The notes beneath the pieces are model-generated. The model did not search any database. It was not told where the DNA came from and saw only the letters and a program-made list of their open reading frames with translations. A stretch of DNA of 64,000 nucleotides from JBKHYJ01 sp046565505 (lineage in GTDB: Bacteria; Acidobacteriota; Blastocatellia; UBA7656). The translations under genes were made by a program, and so were the position numbers. Where the stretch lies: the NCBI GenBank assembly GCA_046565505.1, contig JBKHYJ010000061.1, forward strand, positions 190,971 through 254,970. The letters run 5' to 3'. Position 1 is the first letter of the stretch. Each line of letters opens with the position of its first letter. This document shows positions 1 to 8,022 of the stretch, one piece after another.

Positions 1-361
1 CGGTGAAGAATGCTTCGTTCGCGGCGAAACATGAAGAGTGGAGTATCGCCGCCTCGCAGCCCAGAAACTGCGCGATGCGCCGCTCAAGCTCCAGGTGAAT
101 GGGCTCTGTGCCGCACAGGAAGCGCACGCTCGCCATGCCGTACCCCCACTCGTCCAGCCCGCGCCGCGCCGCCTCTTTTATCCGGGGGTCGTTGGCGAGG
201 CCGAGGTAATTGTTCGAGGCGAGCATCACTACCTCCCGGCCTTCGACCGTCACGGCGCCGCGCTGCTCGCTTTCGAGCGGCACCTCGTACTTGAACGTCT
301 TTGCCTCTTTGATGTTTTCAAGCTCGCGGCCGAGCGTCGAATAAAGTTCGCCAAGGTTCAT
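1..361 (-). CDS. kbl: Glycine C-acetyltransferase (2-amino-3-ketobutyrate CoA ligase), N-terminal 120 residues
   Basis: PLP enzyme of the aminotransferase I/II fold that splits 2-amino-3-ketobutyrate with CoA into glycine and acetyl-CoA. This is the second step of threonine breakdown after Tdh. Only the N-terminal 120 codons lie in the window; the PLP lysine is beyond the edge. What is visible matches Kbl closely: NNYLGLAN, GMASVRFLCGT and the SSCFAAN segment occur in the family's order and spacing. The ATG at 361 has a strong GAGGGGG ribosome site 6 bases upstream. It lies 11 bp after tdh, so the two are almost certainly one transcript and act in sequence. Confidence 0.93.
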   Translation of the reverse strand, partial: MNLGELYSTLGRELENIKEAKTFKYEVPLESEQRGAVTVEGREVVMLASNNYLGLANDPRIKEAARRGLDEWGYGMASVRFLCGTEPIHLELERRIAQFLGCEAAILHSSCFAANEAFFT

Positions 362-372
362 TGCAATCCCCC

Positions 373-1542
373 TCACTTTGTTTTGCCATCAGGTTCGAGC
401 AAGAGTTTGACCGCCTCATGCGAGCGCACGAGCTCGAAGCCCCGCTCGAAGTCCGGGAGCGCGATTGCTTCGCGGGTGATGATCTTTTCGAGCCGCGCCT
501 TCAATAGCGACTTCTCCGATGCCAGAAGGTCGAGCATCGCATGCCAGGTCTCGAACATCCGCCGCCCGAAGATGCCGCGGATGGTCACGCCTTTCCACAC
601 GGCGTACTTGCCGAAATCAAACGAGCGCAGGGGCCGCGAAGGGATCCCGAGCAGCAGTATCTGCCCGCCGTTCTTAACCAGCGCCCCCGCGTCATTGTAA
701 GCCGCTTCGGCCCCGCTCATCTCCAGCACCACGTCTATGCCGCCGCCATGCTCGCCGCGCGCGCGGGCGAAAAGCTCTTGCCTCTGGCCGGCCGCCGCCT
801 CCTCGTTCGTGTCGAAGCAGAAGTCCGCCCCCAGCGCGCGGGCGGTCTCGAAGCGGCCCGCCAGCCGCGCGGCGTCAAAGCTGCCCCGCGGGTTGGAAAA
901 GTCCGTCACGTATATCCGCGCGGCGCCGAGCGTGCGGGCGACGGCGGTCGACATCAACCCCTGCGCGCCGCACCCGAGTATGGCGACCGTTTTGCCCGCC
1001 ACGTCGCCTTCCATGACCGTGTGCACGGCGTTGCCGAGCGCGTCGAGGAATGCCCCGAACCGCGGCGGGATCACTTCGCGCCCGCCGAAGCTTTCGAGGT
1101 CGATGAGGTTCTCGCAGGGGACGACCACGTATTCGGCGAACGCGCCATCGAGGTGGAGCCCTTTAACCCGGATGTTCTTGCAGATGTGGCGCTGGCCCGT
1201 GCGGCACTGCTGGCAGTGGCCGCAACTGATGTGCATCTCGCTCGTGACGTAGTGACCTATCTTGACGAGGCCCGGGTCCACGTCCTCGCCGGTCTCGACG
1301 ACCTGGCCGCAGAACTCGTGGCCGATGATGATGGGCCTGTAACCTTCTACCGCGCGGCCGTTAAGCATCTCGTCGCGCATGCCGGGCCTCGACGTTATCT
1401 GATAGATGCTCTGGTCGGTGCCGCAGATAGAGGCGGCCTCGACCTTTATCTTCACCTCGCGTCGGCCGACGCGAGGCTCGGGCTCGTTCTTGACGTATTG
1501 CAACCCGTCTTCATTCAGACTCGGCTTCTTGAGTGCTTGCAT
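373..1542 (-). CDS. tdh: L-threonine 3-dehydrogenase (zinc-dependent)
   Basis: Medium-chain zinc alcohol dehydrogenase that oxidises L-threonine to 2-amino-3-ketobutyrate with NAD+, handing the product to Kbl encoded 11 bp downstream. Visible are the catalytic-zinc region (ICGTD and GHEFCG), the structural zinc cysteines in the SCGHCQQCRTGQRHIC stretch, a Rossmann GCGAQG motif and the EMSGA and MFETW segments typical of Tdh. An upstream in-frame start exists at 1575, but the ATG at 1542 has AGGAG (1548-1552) 5 bases before it and opens with MQALKKP, like E. coli MKALSK. The 389 residues exceed the usual 341, partly through a longer N-terminal half. Confidence 0.9.
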   Translation of the reverse strand: MQALKKPSLNEDGLQYVKNEPEPRVGRREVKIKVEAASICGTDQSIYQITSRPGMRDEMLNGRAVEGYRPIIIGHEFCGQVVETGEDVDPGLVKIGHYVTSEMHISCGHCQQCRTGQRHICKNIRVKGLHLDGAFAEYVVVPCENLIDLESFGGREVIPPRFGAFLDALGNAVHTVMEGDVAGKTVAILGCGAQGLMSTAVARTLGAARIYVTDFSNPRGSFDAARLAGRFETARALGADFCFDTNEEAAAGQRQELFARARGEHGGGIDVVLEMSGAEAAYNDAGALVKNGGQILLLGIPSRPLRSFDFGKYAVWKGVTIRGIFGRRMFETWHAMLDLLASEKSLLKARLEKIITREAIALPDFERGFELVRSHEAVKLLLEPDGKTK

Positions 1543-1709
1543 TTGCTCTCCTGAGTAGCTTGGTAGTACCGCCAAAACCTCGTCGGCGAATGGGGCGTCC
1601 GCTCCCGGCGTGCCCGCTCCGCTTTCAGCGCGTCAGACGGCCGTCAAAATTAAGGCCGTAATGGTTCCCGTGCCCGTAAGATTCTTAAAAGCCCGCCGCC
1701 GAAAGCCTC

Positions 1710-2723
1710 TCAATCAAGATATATTATTTCCGACGCCGCGCGGCGCAGGCGGTCCATCACCGCACGGCCCTCGCCGCCGCCGTTTATGCCCTCCACTAAA
1801 ATCACGGCCGGGTTCTTCTCATCAAGCTCGCGCAGCGCCGCGTATATCGAGCGCGCGTAATCCGAAGGACTGTCCGCCAGCCTGACGGCGTAGAGCTTCG
1901 GGTCGCAGACATCGACGTGCGTGTGACCGATCAGCCCGACCGCGCCTCGTTCGAGGTACGTCTTCAAGAGATGGCCGATTGAGCGCGGCGCCCTCTGCTC
2001 TACTAGAATGACGCGGGCCCGCGGGCTGTAGTGGCGGTGGCGCGTGCCGGGCGAGCGCCGCAGCTCTTCAGGTGAGGCCGCCCGCGCGCGCGCCGCGATT
2101 ATGCCGGCGAGGGCCTCTTCGGTCACCCACCCCGGCCTAAGTACCACAGGCGGGTCGGCCGTCATATCCAGCACCGTTGACTCGATGCCGATGTCTGTCG
2201 CACCGCCATCCAGTATCATGTCGATTCGCCCGCCGAGGTCGCGCGCGACATGCGCGGCGGAGGTCGGGCTCGGCCGGCCCGAGCGGTTCGCGCTGGGCGC
2301 CGCTATGGGCGTTCCGGCTTTTCTAATCAACCCGAGCGCGACCGCGTTGCGAGGCATCCGCACGGCGACCGTCGGCAGCCCGGCTGAAACTGATGGGGCG
2401 ACGTCGGGCCTCCGCTTCAGCACGAGCGTGAGCGGGCCCGGCCAGAACCGCTCTATTAAATCCCATGCCTCGCCGCTTATTTCGTCCGCCACTCGCTCGA
2501 CGTCTCTTCTGCCGCCGACGTGGACTATGAGCGGGTTATCGGCCGGCCGCCCTTTCGCTTCAAAAACCTTTTGGACCGCGCCCTCGCTGGTCGCGTCGGC
2601 GCCGAGCCCGTAGACCGTTTCGGTCGGGAAGGCTACCAGCCCGCCGCCCCGGATGATGGCGGCGGCCCGCTCGATAAGTTCTTCCTGCGGGCGGTCGGGC
2701 CGCACTTGGATGACTGTCGTCAT
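1710..2723 (-). CDS. L-threonylcarbamoyladenylate synthase (Sua5/YrdC family)
   Basis: Condenses threonine, bicarbonate and ATP to threonylcarbamoyl-AMP, the first step of the t6A37 modification of ANN-decoding tRNAs. The N-terminal YrdC domain (about 1-205) shows the PTETVYGLGADA and KGRPADNPLIVH signatures and SANRSGRPSPT. The protein continues through the SPGTRHRHYSP linker into a C-terminal Sua5 domain, so at 337 residues it is the long Sua5 type rather than short TsaC. It lies 86 bp downstream of thrS and upstream of tdh-kbl, all on one strand; every one of these genes uses threonine. No clear Shine-Dalgarno sequence precedes the ATG. Confidence 0.9.
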   Translation of the reverse strand: MTTVIQVRPDRPQEELIERAAAIIRGGGLVAFPTETVYGLGADATSEGAVQKVFEAKGRPADNPLIVHVGGRRDVERVADEISGEAWDLIERFWPGPLTLVLKRRPDVAPSVSAGLPTVAVRMPRNAVALGLIRKAGTPIAAPSANRSGRPSPTSAAHVARDLGGRIDMILDGGATDIGIESTVLDMTADPPVVLRPGWVTEEALAGIIAARARAASPEELRRSPGTRHRHYSPRARVILVEQRAPRSIGHLLKTYLERGAVGLIGHTHVDVCDPKLYAVRLADSPSDYARSIYAALRELDEKNPAVILVEGINGGGEGRAVMDRLRRAASEIIYLD

Positions 2724-2809
2724 AGGCGTCGGGCGTCGCGGCCGTGGCTGGCGCGTGCGGGGTCACATACTTGATGTCGCGTATCACTCCGGCCCCAGGC
2801 CGCTCGCCG

Positions 2810-4591
2810 TCAGTAATCGAAATCGGCTTCGCCCTTGATGCGCGCGACGAACTCTTCGAGCGGCACCGCGCCTTCGTCGCCCTTATCGCGGGAGCGGACG
2901 GCGACCGCGCGCGATTCGGCCTCCTTCGCCCCGGTGACGAGCATGTAAGGGATCTTCTCAAGCTGCGCGTCGCGAATCTTCGCCCCTATCTTGTCGTCTC
3001 GCACGTCAAGCTCGACGCGAATGTCTTCGGCCATGAGCCGTTCGTAGACCTCGCGCGCGTAATCGGCGGTCTTCTCCGAAATCGATAAGACCTTCGCCTG
3101 CACGGGCGCGAGCCACACGGGGAATGCCCCCGCGTAATGCTCGATCAGTATGGCGATGAACCGCTCGAACGACCCATTCAGCGCCCGGTGTATGACGACG
3201 GGGATAGACTCCGCGTTGTGCTCGTTGACGTAGAACAGTTTGAAATTGCGAGGCTGTTGGAAGTCGAGCTGTATCGTCCCGAGCTGGTGCTCGCGCTTGA
3301 GCGAGTCCTGGACCATTTGGTCTATCTTCGGGCCGTAAAACGCGGCCTCGCCCTTCTCGACGGTGTACTCAAGGTTATTCGCTTCGAGCGCCTCTGCGAG
3401 CAGTTTCTCCGCCTTGTCCCACAGCGCCACCTCGCCCATGAACTTCTCTTCGTTGCGCGTGCTCAGCACGAAGCGGTATGGCATGCCGTAGGCCTCGTAG
3501 ACGCGCCGCATCAGCCCGAGCAGGCGCGTCACCTCTTCGCCGATCTGCTCTTCGGTGATGAATATGTGCGCGTCGTCCTGCTGGAACTGGCGCACGCGCG
3601 TGAGGCCCGCGAGCGCGCCGGCCCGCTCGTTGCGGTGAAGCACGCTCTGCTCGGCCAGCCTCAGCGGTAGCTCGCGGTAGCTGCGGCGCTTGGAGCCGAA
3701 TATTAGAAAGTGCATCGGGCAGTTCATAGGCTTCAGCCCGTAGTCGTCCCCGTCCTCGTCCTGAACGACGAACATGTTCTCTTTATAGTGTTGCCAGTGG
3801 CCCGAGGTCTTGAACAGGTTCTCGCTGCCCAGCAGCGGAGCCTTCACCTCGACGTACCCGTTGCGCGAGAGCAGGCGGCGCAGCTTTTCTTGCAGCGTGT
3901 GATAGACGACGGTCCCTTTCGGCAGCCAGAACGGCGCGCCCGGCGACCACTCGTGCGTCATGTACAACTCAAGCTCGCGGCCGAGCTTTCTGTGGTCGCG
4001 CTTCTTCGCCTCCTCCATGTTGTGGAGGTATTCGTCCAACTCGTCCCTGGTCGGCCAGACCGTCCCGTAGATGCGTTGCAGCATGGGGTTGCGCTCGTTG
4101 CCGCGCCAGTAAGCCCCGGCGACGGAGGTGAGCTTGAAATGCTTGCACTGATTCGTGCGGCGGACGTGCGGGCCCGCGCACAGGTCCGTGAAGTCGCCGA
4201 TGCTGTAGGTCGAGACCGTGTCGCTCGGTATGCCGTTGATAAGCTCCAGCTTGAAGCCCTGATCGCGTGAGCCGAAAAACTCCAGGGCCTTCTGCTTGTC
4301 CCAGGTCTCCTGGTGGAACTCGCGGCCCTCCTTGACTATCTCGCGCATGCGGCGCTCGATCTCCTGAAGGTCGTCGGGCGTGAGCGGCCGCGGGAGTTGC
4401 ATGTCGTAATAAAACCCGTTCTTGATCGGCGGCCCTATGCCGAATTTCACGTCGGGGAAAATCTGCTGCACGGCGGCGGCCATTATGTGCGAAGTGGAAT
4501 GCTTCAAACAGTGCAATTTATACTCGCGCTCTGAAGGGAAAGACTCCGCCCCGAGCGCAAAGTCCTGATCGTTTTGAAATTCATCGCCCAT
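2810..4591 (-). CDS. thrS: Threonyl-tRNA synthetase lacking the N-terminal TGS domain
   Basis: Charges tRNA-Thr. The protein starts directly in the N2 editing domain: H31 and H35 of the HxxxH motif and the later CAGPH motif form the usual editing site. The class II catalytic core (motif 2 in the RVRQFQQDDAHIF region; GSFERFIAILIEHYAG as motif 3) and the C-terminal anticodon-binding domain follow. At 593 residues it is about 50 shorter than the E. coli enzyme, and the missing part is the TGS domain. The start is well placed, with GAGGAG eight bases upstream of ATG 4591, so the absence is unlikely to be a start error. The leader contains a 15-bp perfect inverted repeat. Confidence 0.95.
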   Translation of the reverse strand: MGDEFQNDQDFALGAESFPSEREYKLHCLKHSTSHIMAAAVQQIFPDVKFGIGPPIKNGFYYDMQLPRPLTPDDLQEIERRMREIVKEGREFHQETWDKQKALEFFGSRDQGFKLELINGIPSDTVSTYSIGDFTDLCAGPHVRRTNQCKHFKLTSVAGAYWRGNERNPMLQRIYGTVWPTRDELDEYLHNMEEAKKRDHRKLGRELELYMTHEWSPGAPFWLPKGTVVYHTLQEKLRRLLSRNGYVEVKAPLLGSENLFKTSGHWQHYKENMFVVQDEDGDDYGLKPMNCPMHFLIFGSKRRSYRELPLRLAEQSVLHRNERAGALAGLTRVRQFQQDDAHIFITEEQIGEEVTRLLGLMRRVYEAYGMPYRFVLSTRNEEKFMGEVALWDKAEKLLAEALEANNLEYTVEKGEAAFYGPKIDQMVQDSLKREHQLGTIQLDFQQPRNFKLFYVNEHNAESIPVVIHRALNGSFERFIAILIEHYAGAFPVWLAPVQAKVLSISEKTADYAREVYERLMAEDIRVELDVRDDKIGAKIRDAQLEKIPYMLVTGAKEAESRAVAVRSRDKGDEGAVPLEEFVARIKGEADFDY

Positions 4592-4661
4592 GTTCGGGTC
4601 TCCTCAAAACCATAATCGTTTAGAAACAGAATGATCTCGCTCCTAAACCGTATGAAGGCCG

Positions 4662-4709
4662 AATGATTGCTATTAATTCATAGATGCTATCAATTTAATA
4701 GCAATCATT
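4662..4709 (-). promoter_or_regulatory. thrS leader: perfect 15-bp inverted repeat
   Basis: AATGATTGCTATTAA at 4662-4676 and its exact complement at 4695-4709, separated by 18 bases, lie 71-118 bases upstream of the thrS start. The stem is AT-rich in a GC-rich chromosome and no T run follows on the minus strand, so it does not look like a terminator for the upstream rluD-like gene. It may be an mRNA hairpin in the thrS leader, by analogy with leader-mediated thrS autocontrol in E. coli, or a protein-binding palindrome. Function is inferred only from position. Confidence 0.55.
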
Positions 4710-4856
4710 ATGGTACATCACGCGCGGCGCGACGGAAAGCTGAATGAATCCGCCGCCGCGATGGCGGCCGCAGCATCTCGCATTCAGGGGCAAGGTCGTG
4801 TTCGAGCCGACGCGCGAGGCGGCGGACCCTACTGCTGAATGGGGCGGGCGCGGCGG

Positions 4857-5987
4857 CTACGGCTCTCCTTCTTTATGATTCAGCCGCGCGATGACGGAAG
4901 CAAAATCTTCGGGGACTGGCGACGTGAATTCCAGCCACTCGCCGCCCGCCGGGTGATGAAACGCAAGCCGCCATGCGTGCAGGCACAGGCGCGAGCGGGC
5001 GCCGGCGGGAACGGCCGAAGGGGCCGCGCCGTCACCCAATTCGTTCAAACGAAGCGCCGGGGCCGGCGACTCCGGCCCTGCGCCCGCGCAATAAACCTCG
5101 TCACCAATAATCGGGTGGCCGGCAAAGGCACAGTGGATTCTCAGTTGGTTAGTGCGGCCCGTGACAGGCTCTAATTCGACAAGCGTCGCTTGACCGTATC
5201 TCTCCAGGACTGAAAGGCGCGTCTCGGCTTCTTTCCCGCCATCCATCACCCGCCAGTGAGGCTGTCGTTCAGGGTCGCGCCCGATCCTCTCCTTGATCGT
5301 AGCGGAGTCTTCGGCGAGCGGGCCCCGCACCAACGCCAGGTAACGTTTCTGAACGAGCCTTCGATTGAAATGGCGAGAGAGGGCGCTCAGCGCGCGTCTG
5401 GTTTTGGCTATGACCATCAGGCCCGACGTGGGCCTGTCGAGCCTGTGCACGAGGCCCGGCCGCACGAGCGAATGCGGCTCGCCATGAAGCGCGGCGCGGA
5501 GCTCGCCATTCCGGGTCGCGGCCGCCCAGTCCCCGCGGAGAGCTTCGTGACTTTGACCCGTTACGCGCGATTGTTGATTTCGAGGTCGCCCGGCTTCTAA
5601 CCCCGAGCCCTCGTAAAAATCTTTATTGAGGTGATAGACGAGCGCGTTAGCGAGCGTGCCCTGCTTGACGTTCCTGGTCGGGTGAACGAGCAGGCCCGCG
5701 GGCTTGACGATCACTACGATGTGGCCATCTTCGTAGATGATTTCGAGAGGGACAGGCTCAGGGTCCATCGCCGTCGGCGCGCCTTCGGCCAGAGCAAACT
5801 CGATTCTGTCGCCGGCCACAAGGCGCAAGCCGGCCCGCGCCGCCTTCCGGTTGACGAGGCAGGCGCCGGCGCTGAGCAGGCTCGCGATGCGCATGCGGCT
5901 GAGGCCGCCGAAGCGCGCCGCGAGGAATCCGTCAACGCGCTGGCCCGACTCTTCTTCGCCGATATGAAACTCAAACGATTGGCTCAT
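4857..5987 (-). CDS. RluA/RluD-family 23S rRNA or tRNA pseudouridine synthase
   Basis: Isomerises uridine to pseudouridine in structured RNA. An N-terminal S4 RNA-binding domain (about 8-70) precedes the catalytic domain with the HRLDRPTSGL motif; the catalytic aspartate is D184. GRTNQLRIH and the C-terminal LCLHAWRL segments are typical RluD-group features. The catalytic domain carries an unusual 45-residue insertion (about 127-172) between NKDFYEG and RPGLVHRLD, rich in polar residues. It is the first gene before thrS on the same strand, about 265 bp away. Target RNA cannot be decided from sequence; RluD-like (23S helix 69) is the default guess. Confidence 0.88.
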   Translation of the reverse strand: MSQSFEFHIGEEESGQRVDGFLAARFGGLSRMRIASLLSAGACLVNRKAARAGLRLVAGDRIEFALAEGAPTAMDPEPVPLEIIYEDGHIVVIVKPAGLLVHPTRNVKQGTLANALVYHLNKDFYEGSGLEAGRPRNQQSRVTGQSHEALRGDWAAATRNGELRAALHGEPHSLVRPGLVHRLDRPTSGLMVIAKTRRALSALSRHFNRRLVQKRYLALVRGPLAEDSATIKERIGRDPERQPHWRVMDGGKEAETRLSVLERYGQATLVELEPVTGRTNQLRIHCAFAGHPIIGDEVYCAGAGPESPAPALRLNELGDGAAPSAVPAGARSRLCLHAWRLAFHHPAGGEWLEFTSPVPEDFASVIARLNHKEGEP

Positions 5988-6656
5988 TGATACTATGATT
6001 CATTCATTCGCCGCATGAGTCAATCATTCGGCCGCGGGCCGGCTTGCGCCTGTGAGATTATTCGCTCGATTTTCGTTATGAGTGTTACTGATGGTCAGGG
6101 CCGGAGGTTGAGTTGATGGGGGCCGCGGCGCAGGGGGGCGGCTGAGTGACACACGGCGATTGGGCAACCGGCGCGCGTCGGGCGAAGGTGTGATACGGGG
6201 CAGGGGAAATTTATTTTTTCTTACTTGCAGAATATTTGTTATTAATTGCGTCATTATCAGGTGAGAGAGATTCGATATAGTCTTGTTCCTCAGAAGTTAT
6301 TGTAGCTGTAGGGAGCTCGGTTCATTAATGAAGAATCCCGTGTCCATGATTGTGGAATGATGAACTGCCCGGACCCCTCAAAAGAAGGTTGATAGCTAAT
6401 AAGAAAAGTCAGTTACACCAGGATCATTTCTTGAAAGCGGCTTACGTGGTCTTCGGCCCATAAAGGCGTTGGAAATGGGGCGAAGCCAGGTCGTTTAGAG
6501 CCGCCGCTCAACGAACAGGATCATTTGTAACCGCCGGCACAACTTATAGAGGCAGCAACAGGTGAGACTCGAATCAGCTTCAGGGTTCGTGGCGCCAGGC
6601 CATCGGTCTGTCCTCACGGCCAACTGACAACTCTACTTCATATGAAAGGATTAACA
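5988..6656. other. Intergenic region between rluD-like gene and secreted PPC protein
   Basis: 669 bp without a convincing gene. It must hold the divergent promoters, but no hexamer pair with good spacing was found. The part around 6207-6260 is strikingly AT-rich. The 11-mer CAGGATCATTT occurs twice in the same orientation (6419-6429 and 6516-6526). CAATCATTCGGCC at 6021-6033 is an inverted copy of a 13-mer at 4658-4670 on the other side of the rluD-like gene. Confidence 0.5.
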
Positions 6657-7904
6657 GTGAAAAGAAACAATCTAATTCAACAAGCGGCTTTAGCGGTTCT
6701 GTTTGCGCTCGCATGCATTCTCGGCTCGCCCGCCGCCGCGCTGGCGCAGGCGGCTGACGTCGAACCTAATAGCACATGTTCGACCGCCCAGAATGTCGGC
6801 GAAGTGACATCGACGTTAACCATAAACGGCAGCATCGACAGAATACTTACCGTCTCCGACGTGGACTTTTACAGATTCACCGGCACGCCGGGGCAAAGAA
6901 TCATAATTGACCTGGAGGGGCAACCCACGGCGAAGGGGACGCTGCAAGACCCATTCCTGGGCGTTTTCAACTCTTTCTGCAACCTGATCGCCGTTAACGA
7001 TGACAACGGCGGCCTGAATTCGAGGTTGCAGATCACCATCCCATTCGACGGGGTGGTTATTGTGGCCGCCACCAGTTGCTGTGATAACGGATTCTCTGTA
7101 GGCGGCGACGGGGTGGGCACTTATACTCTGACCATCGCGCCCGTCCCCATTATAAGGGCGATAAGCGGGCGGGTCGTCGATGCGGTAAACGGCACCCGGC
7201 TGTCTGGAACCGCGCCCCCCTTTGCGGTCGTCCAACTCACCCGTTGCAGTAACTTCGGGTGCTTCGAGTTCGTTGGCTTCCAGAGCGTAGATAGTGACGG
7301 GAGGTTCCGCTTCGACAGAGAGTTCGGGTCCCCGCTGATAGCGGGAACCTACCAGCTCACAGCGTTCGCCGAGCAGTATCAGCAAACCCGCACAGACCAG
7401 TTCAATGTCGCGCAGGGGGAAGAGCGTGACCTGGGCAGCGTGGCGCTGACGTCCTTCCCGGTGAGGTTCTCTGAGATCCGCCCCTGCGGGTCGTTGCCGC
7501 GCGAAGGCGGGGACTGCGTATACAGCGTCAGGCTCACTAATGGCCTCGCGACCAGTCTCAGCGCAGACGCTTGGAGCCTGGTCGACAGCTCGAACATCGG
7601 CCCCCTCTTCAGCTTCACCAGATTCCAGACGCAGAACCCGCAGAATGTGAGCATAGCCCCCGGCAAGAGCAAGGTGGTCGAATTCCGGTTCCACGTCCCG
7701 AGCACGGTGACGAACGGGGCGTCCATCTGCACGTCGGTGTTTGTCGGGTCGGGCCGCGACGCCTTCTTTGACATAGTCGGGCAGAGGTCGACGTTCTGCA
7801 TTTCAAAGGGCAACACCGGGTTCTCTGTCCTGCCGGAGAAGGAATCTCATCTGCGCATGCGGCCGCCGATTACGCAGCCTTCGACGCCTAATCCAGAAAA
7901 GTGA
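6657..7904 (+). CDS. Secreted protein with PPC domain and carboxypeptidase-regulatory-like domain
   Basis: Exported protein of about 415 residues. A Sec signal peptide (about 1-31, ending ALAQ) is followed by a pre-peptidase C-terminal (PPC) beta-sandwich (about 35-140: DVEPNSTC, DVDFYRFTGTPGQ, IIDLEG, TYTLTI). A carboxypeptidase-regulatory-like Ig fold (about 145-245, starting ISGRVVDAVNGT and ending at the LGSVAL region) and a beta-rich tail with paired cysteines follow. GTG at 6657 is preferred over the in-frame ATG at 6642 because AAAGGA sits six bases before it and the protein then begins MKRNN like a normal signal peptide. No catalytic domain is present; a surface adhesive or accessory role is possible but unproven. 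Confidence 0.8.
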   Translation: MKRNNLIQQAALAVLFALACILGSPAAALAQAADVEPNSTCSTAQNVGEVTSTLTINGSIDRILTVSDVDFYRFTGTPGQRIIIDLEGQPTAKGTLQDPFLGVFNSFCNLIAVNDDNGGLNSRLQITIPFDGVVIVAATSCCDNGFSVGGDGVGTYTLTIAPVPIIRAISGRVVDAVNGTRLSGTAPPFAVVQLTRCSNFGCFEFVGFQSVDSDGRFRFDREFGSPLIAGTYQLTAFAEQYQQTRTDQFNVAQGEERDLGSVALTSFPVRFSEIRPCGSLPREGGDCVYSVRLTNGLATSLSADAWSLVDSSNIGPLFSFTRFQTQNPQNVSIAPGKSKVVEFRFHVPSTVTNGASICTSVFVGSGRDAFFDIVGQRSTFCISKGNTGFSVLPEKESHLRMRPPITQPSTPNPEK

Positions 7905-7969
7905 TGCGCTATCTTATGGGCGCATGGGTTAGGGCCGACCGGCCATGCTGATGGCTTAATCGAGCTTCG

Positions 7970-8002
7970 ATTGAGTGGCGCTCGCGACGGGCGCCACTCA
8001 AT
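7970..8002. terminator. Bidirectional hairpin between convergent genes
   Basis: ATTGAGTGGCGC (7970-7981) and its perfect complement (7991-8002) around a 9-base loop. It sits between the ends of the PPC gene and the convergent YVTN gene, where a shared terminator is expected. No T run follows on either strand. Confidence 0.55.
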
Positions 8003-8022
8003 GTCACCCCCGCCGGAGAAGG

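Noticed and set aside
38..700. Plus-strand frame crossing kbl and tdh
   Set aside because: Antisense to two genes recognised by strong motifs.
541..1554. Long plus-strand open frame opposite tdh
   Set aside because: It mirrors tdh in a GC-rich sequence, has no recognisable domain and no ribosome site; tdh is a certain gene.
4592..4856. T-box riboswitch before thrS
   Set aside because: No T-box sequence or antiterminator-terminator pair; only a simple hairpin.
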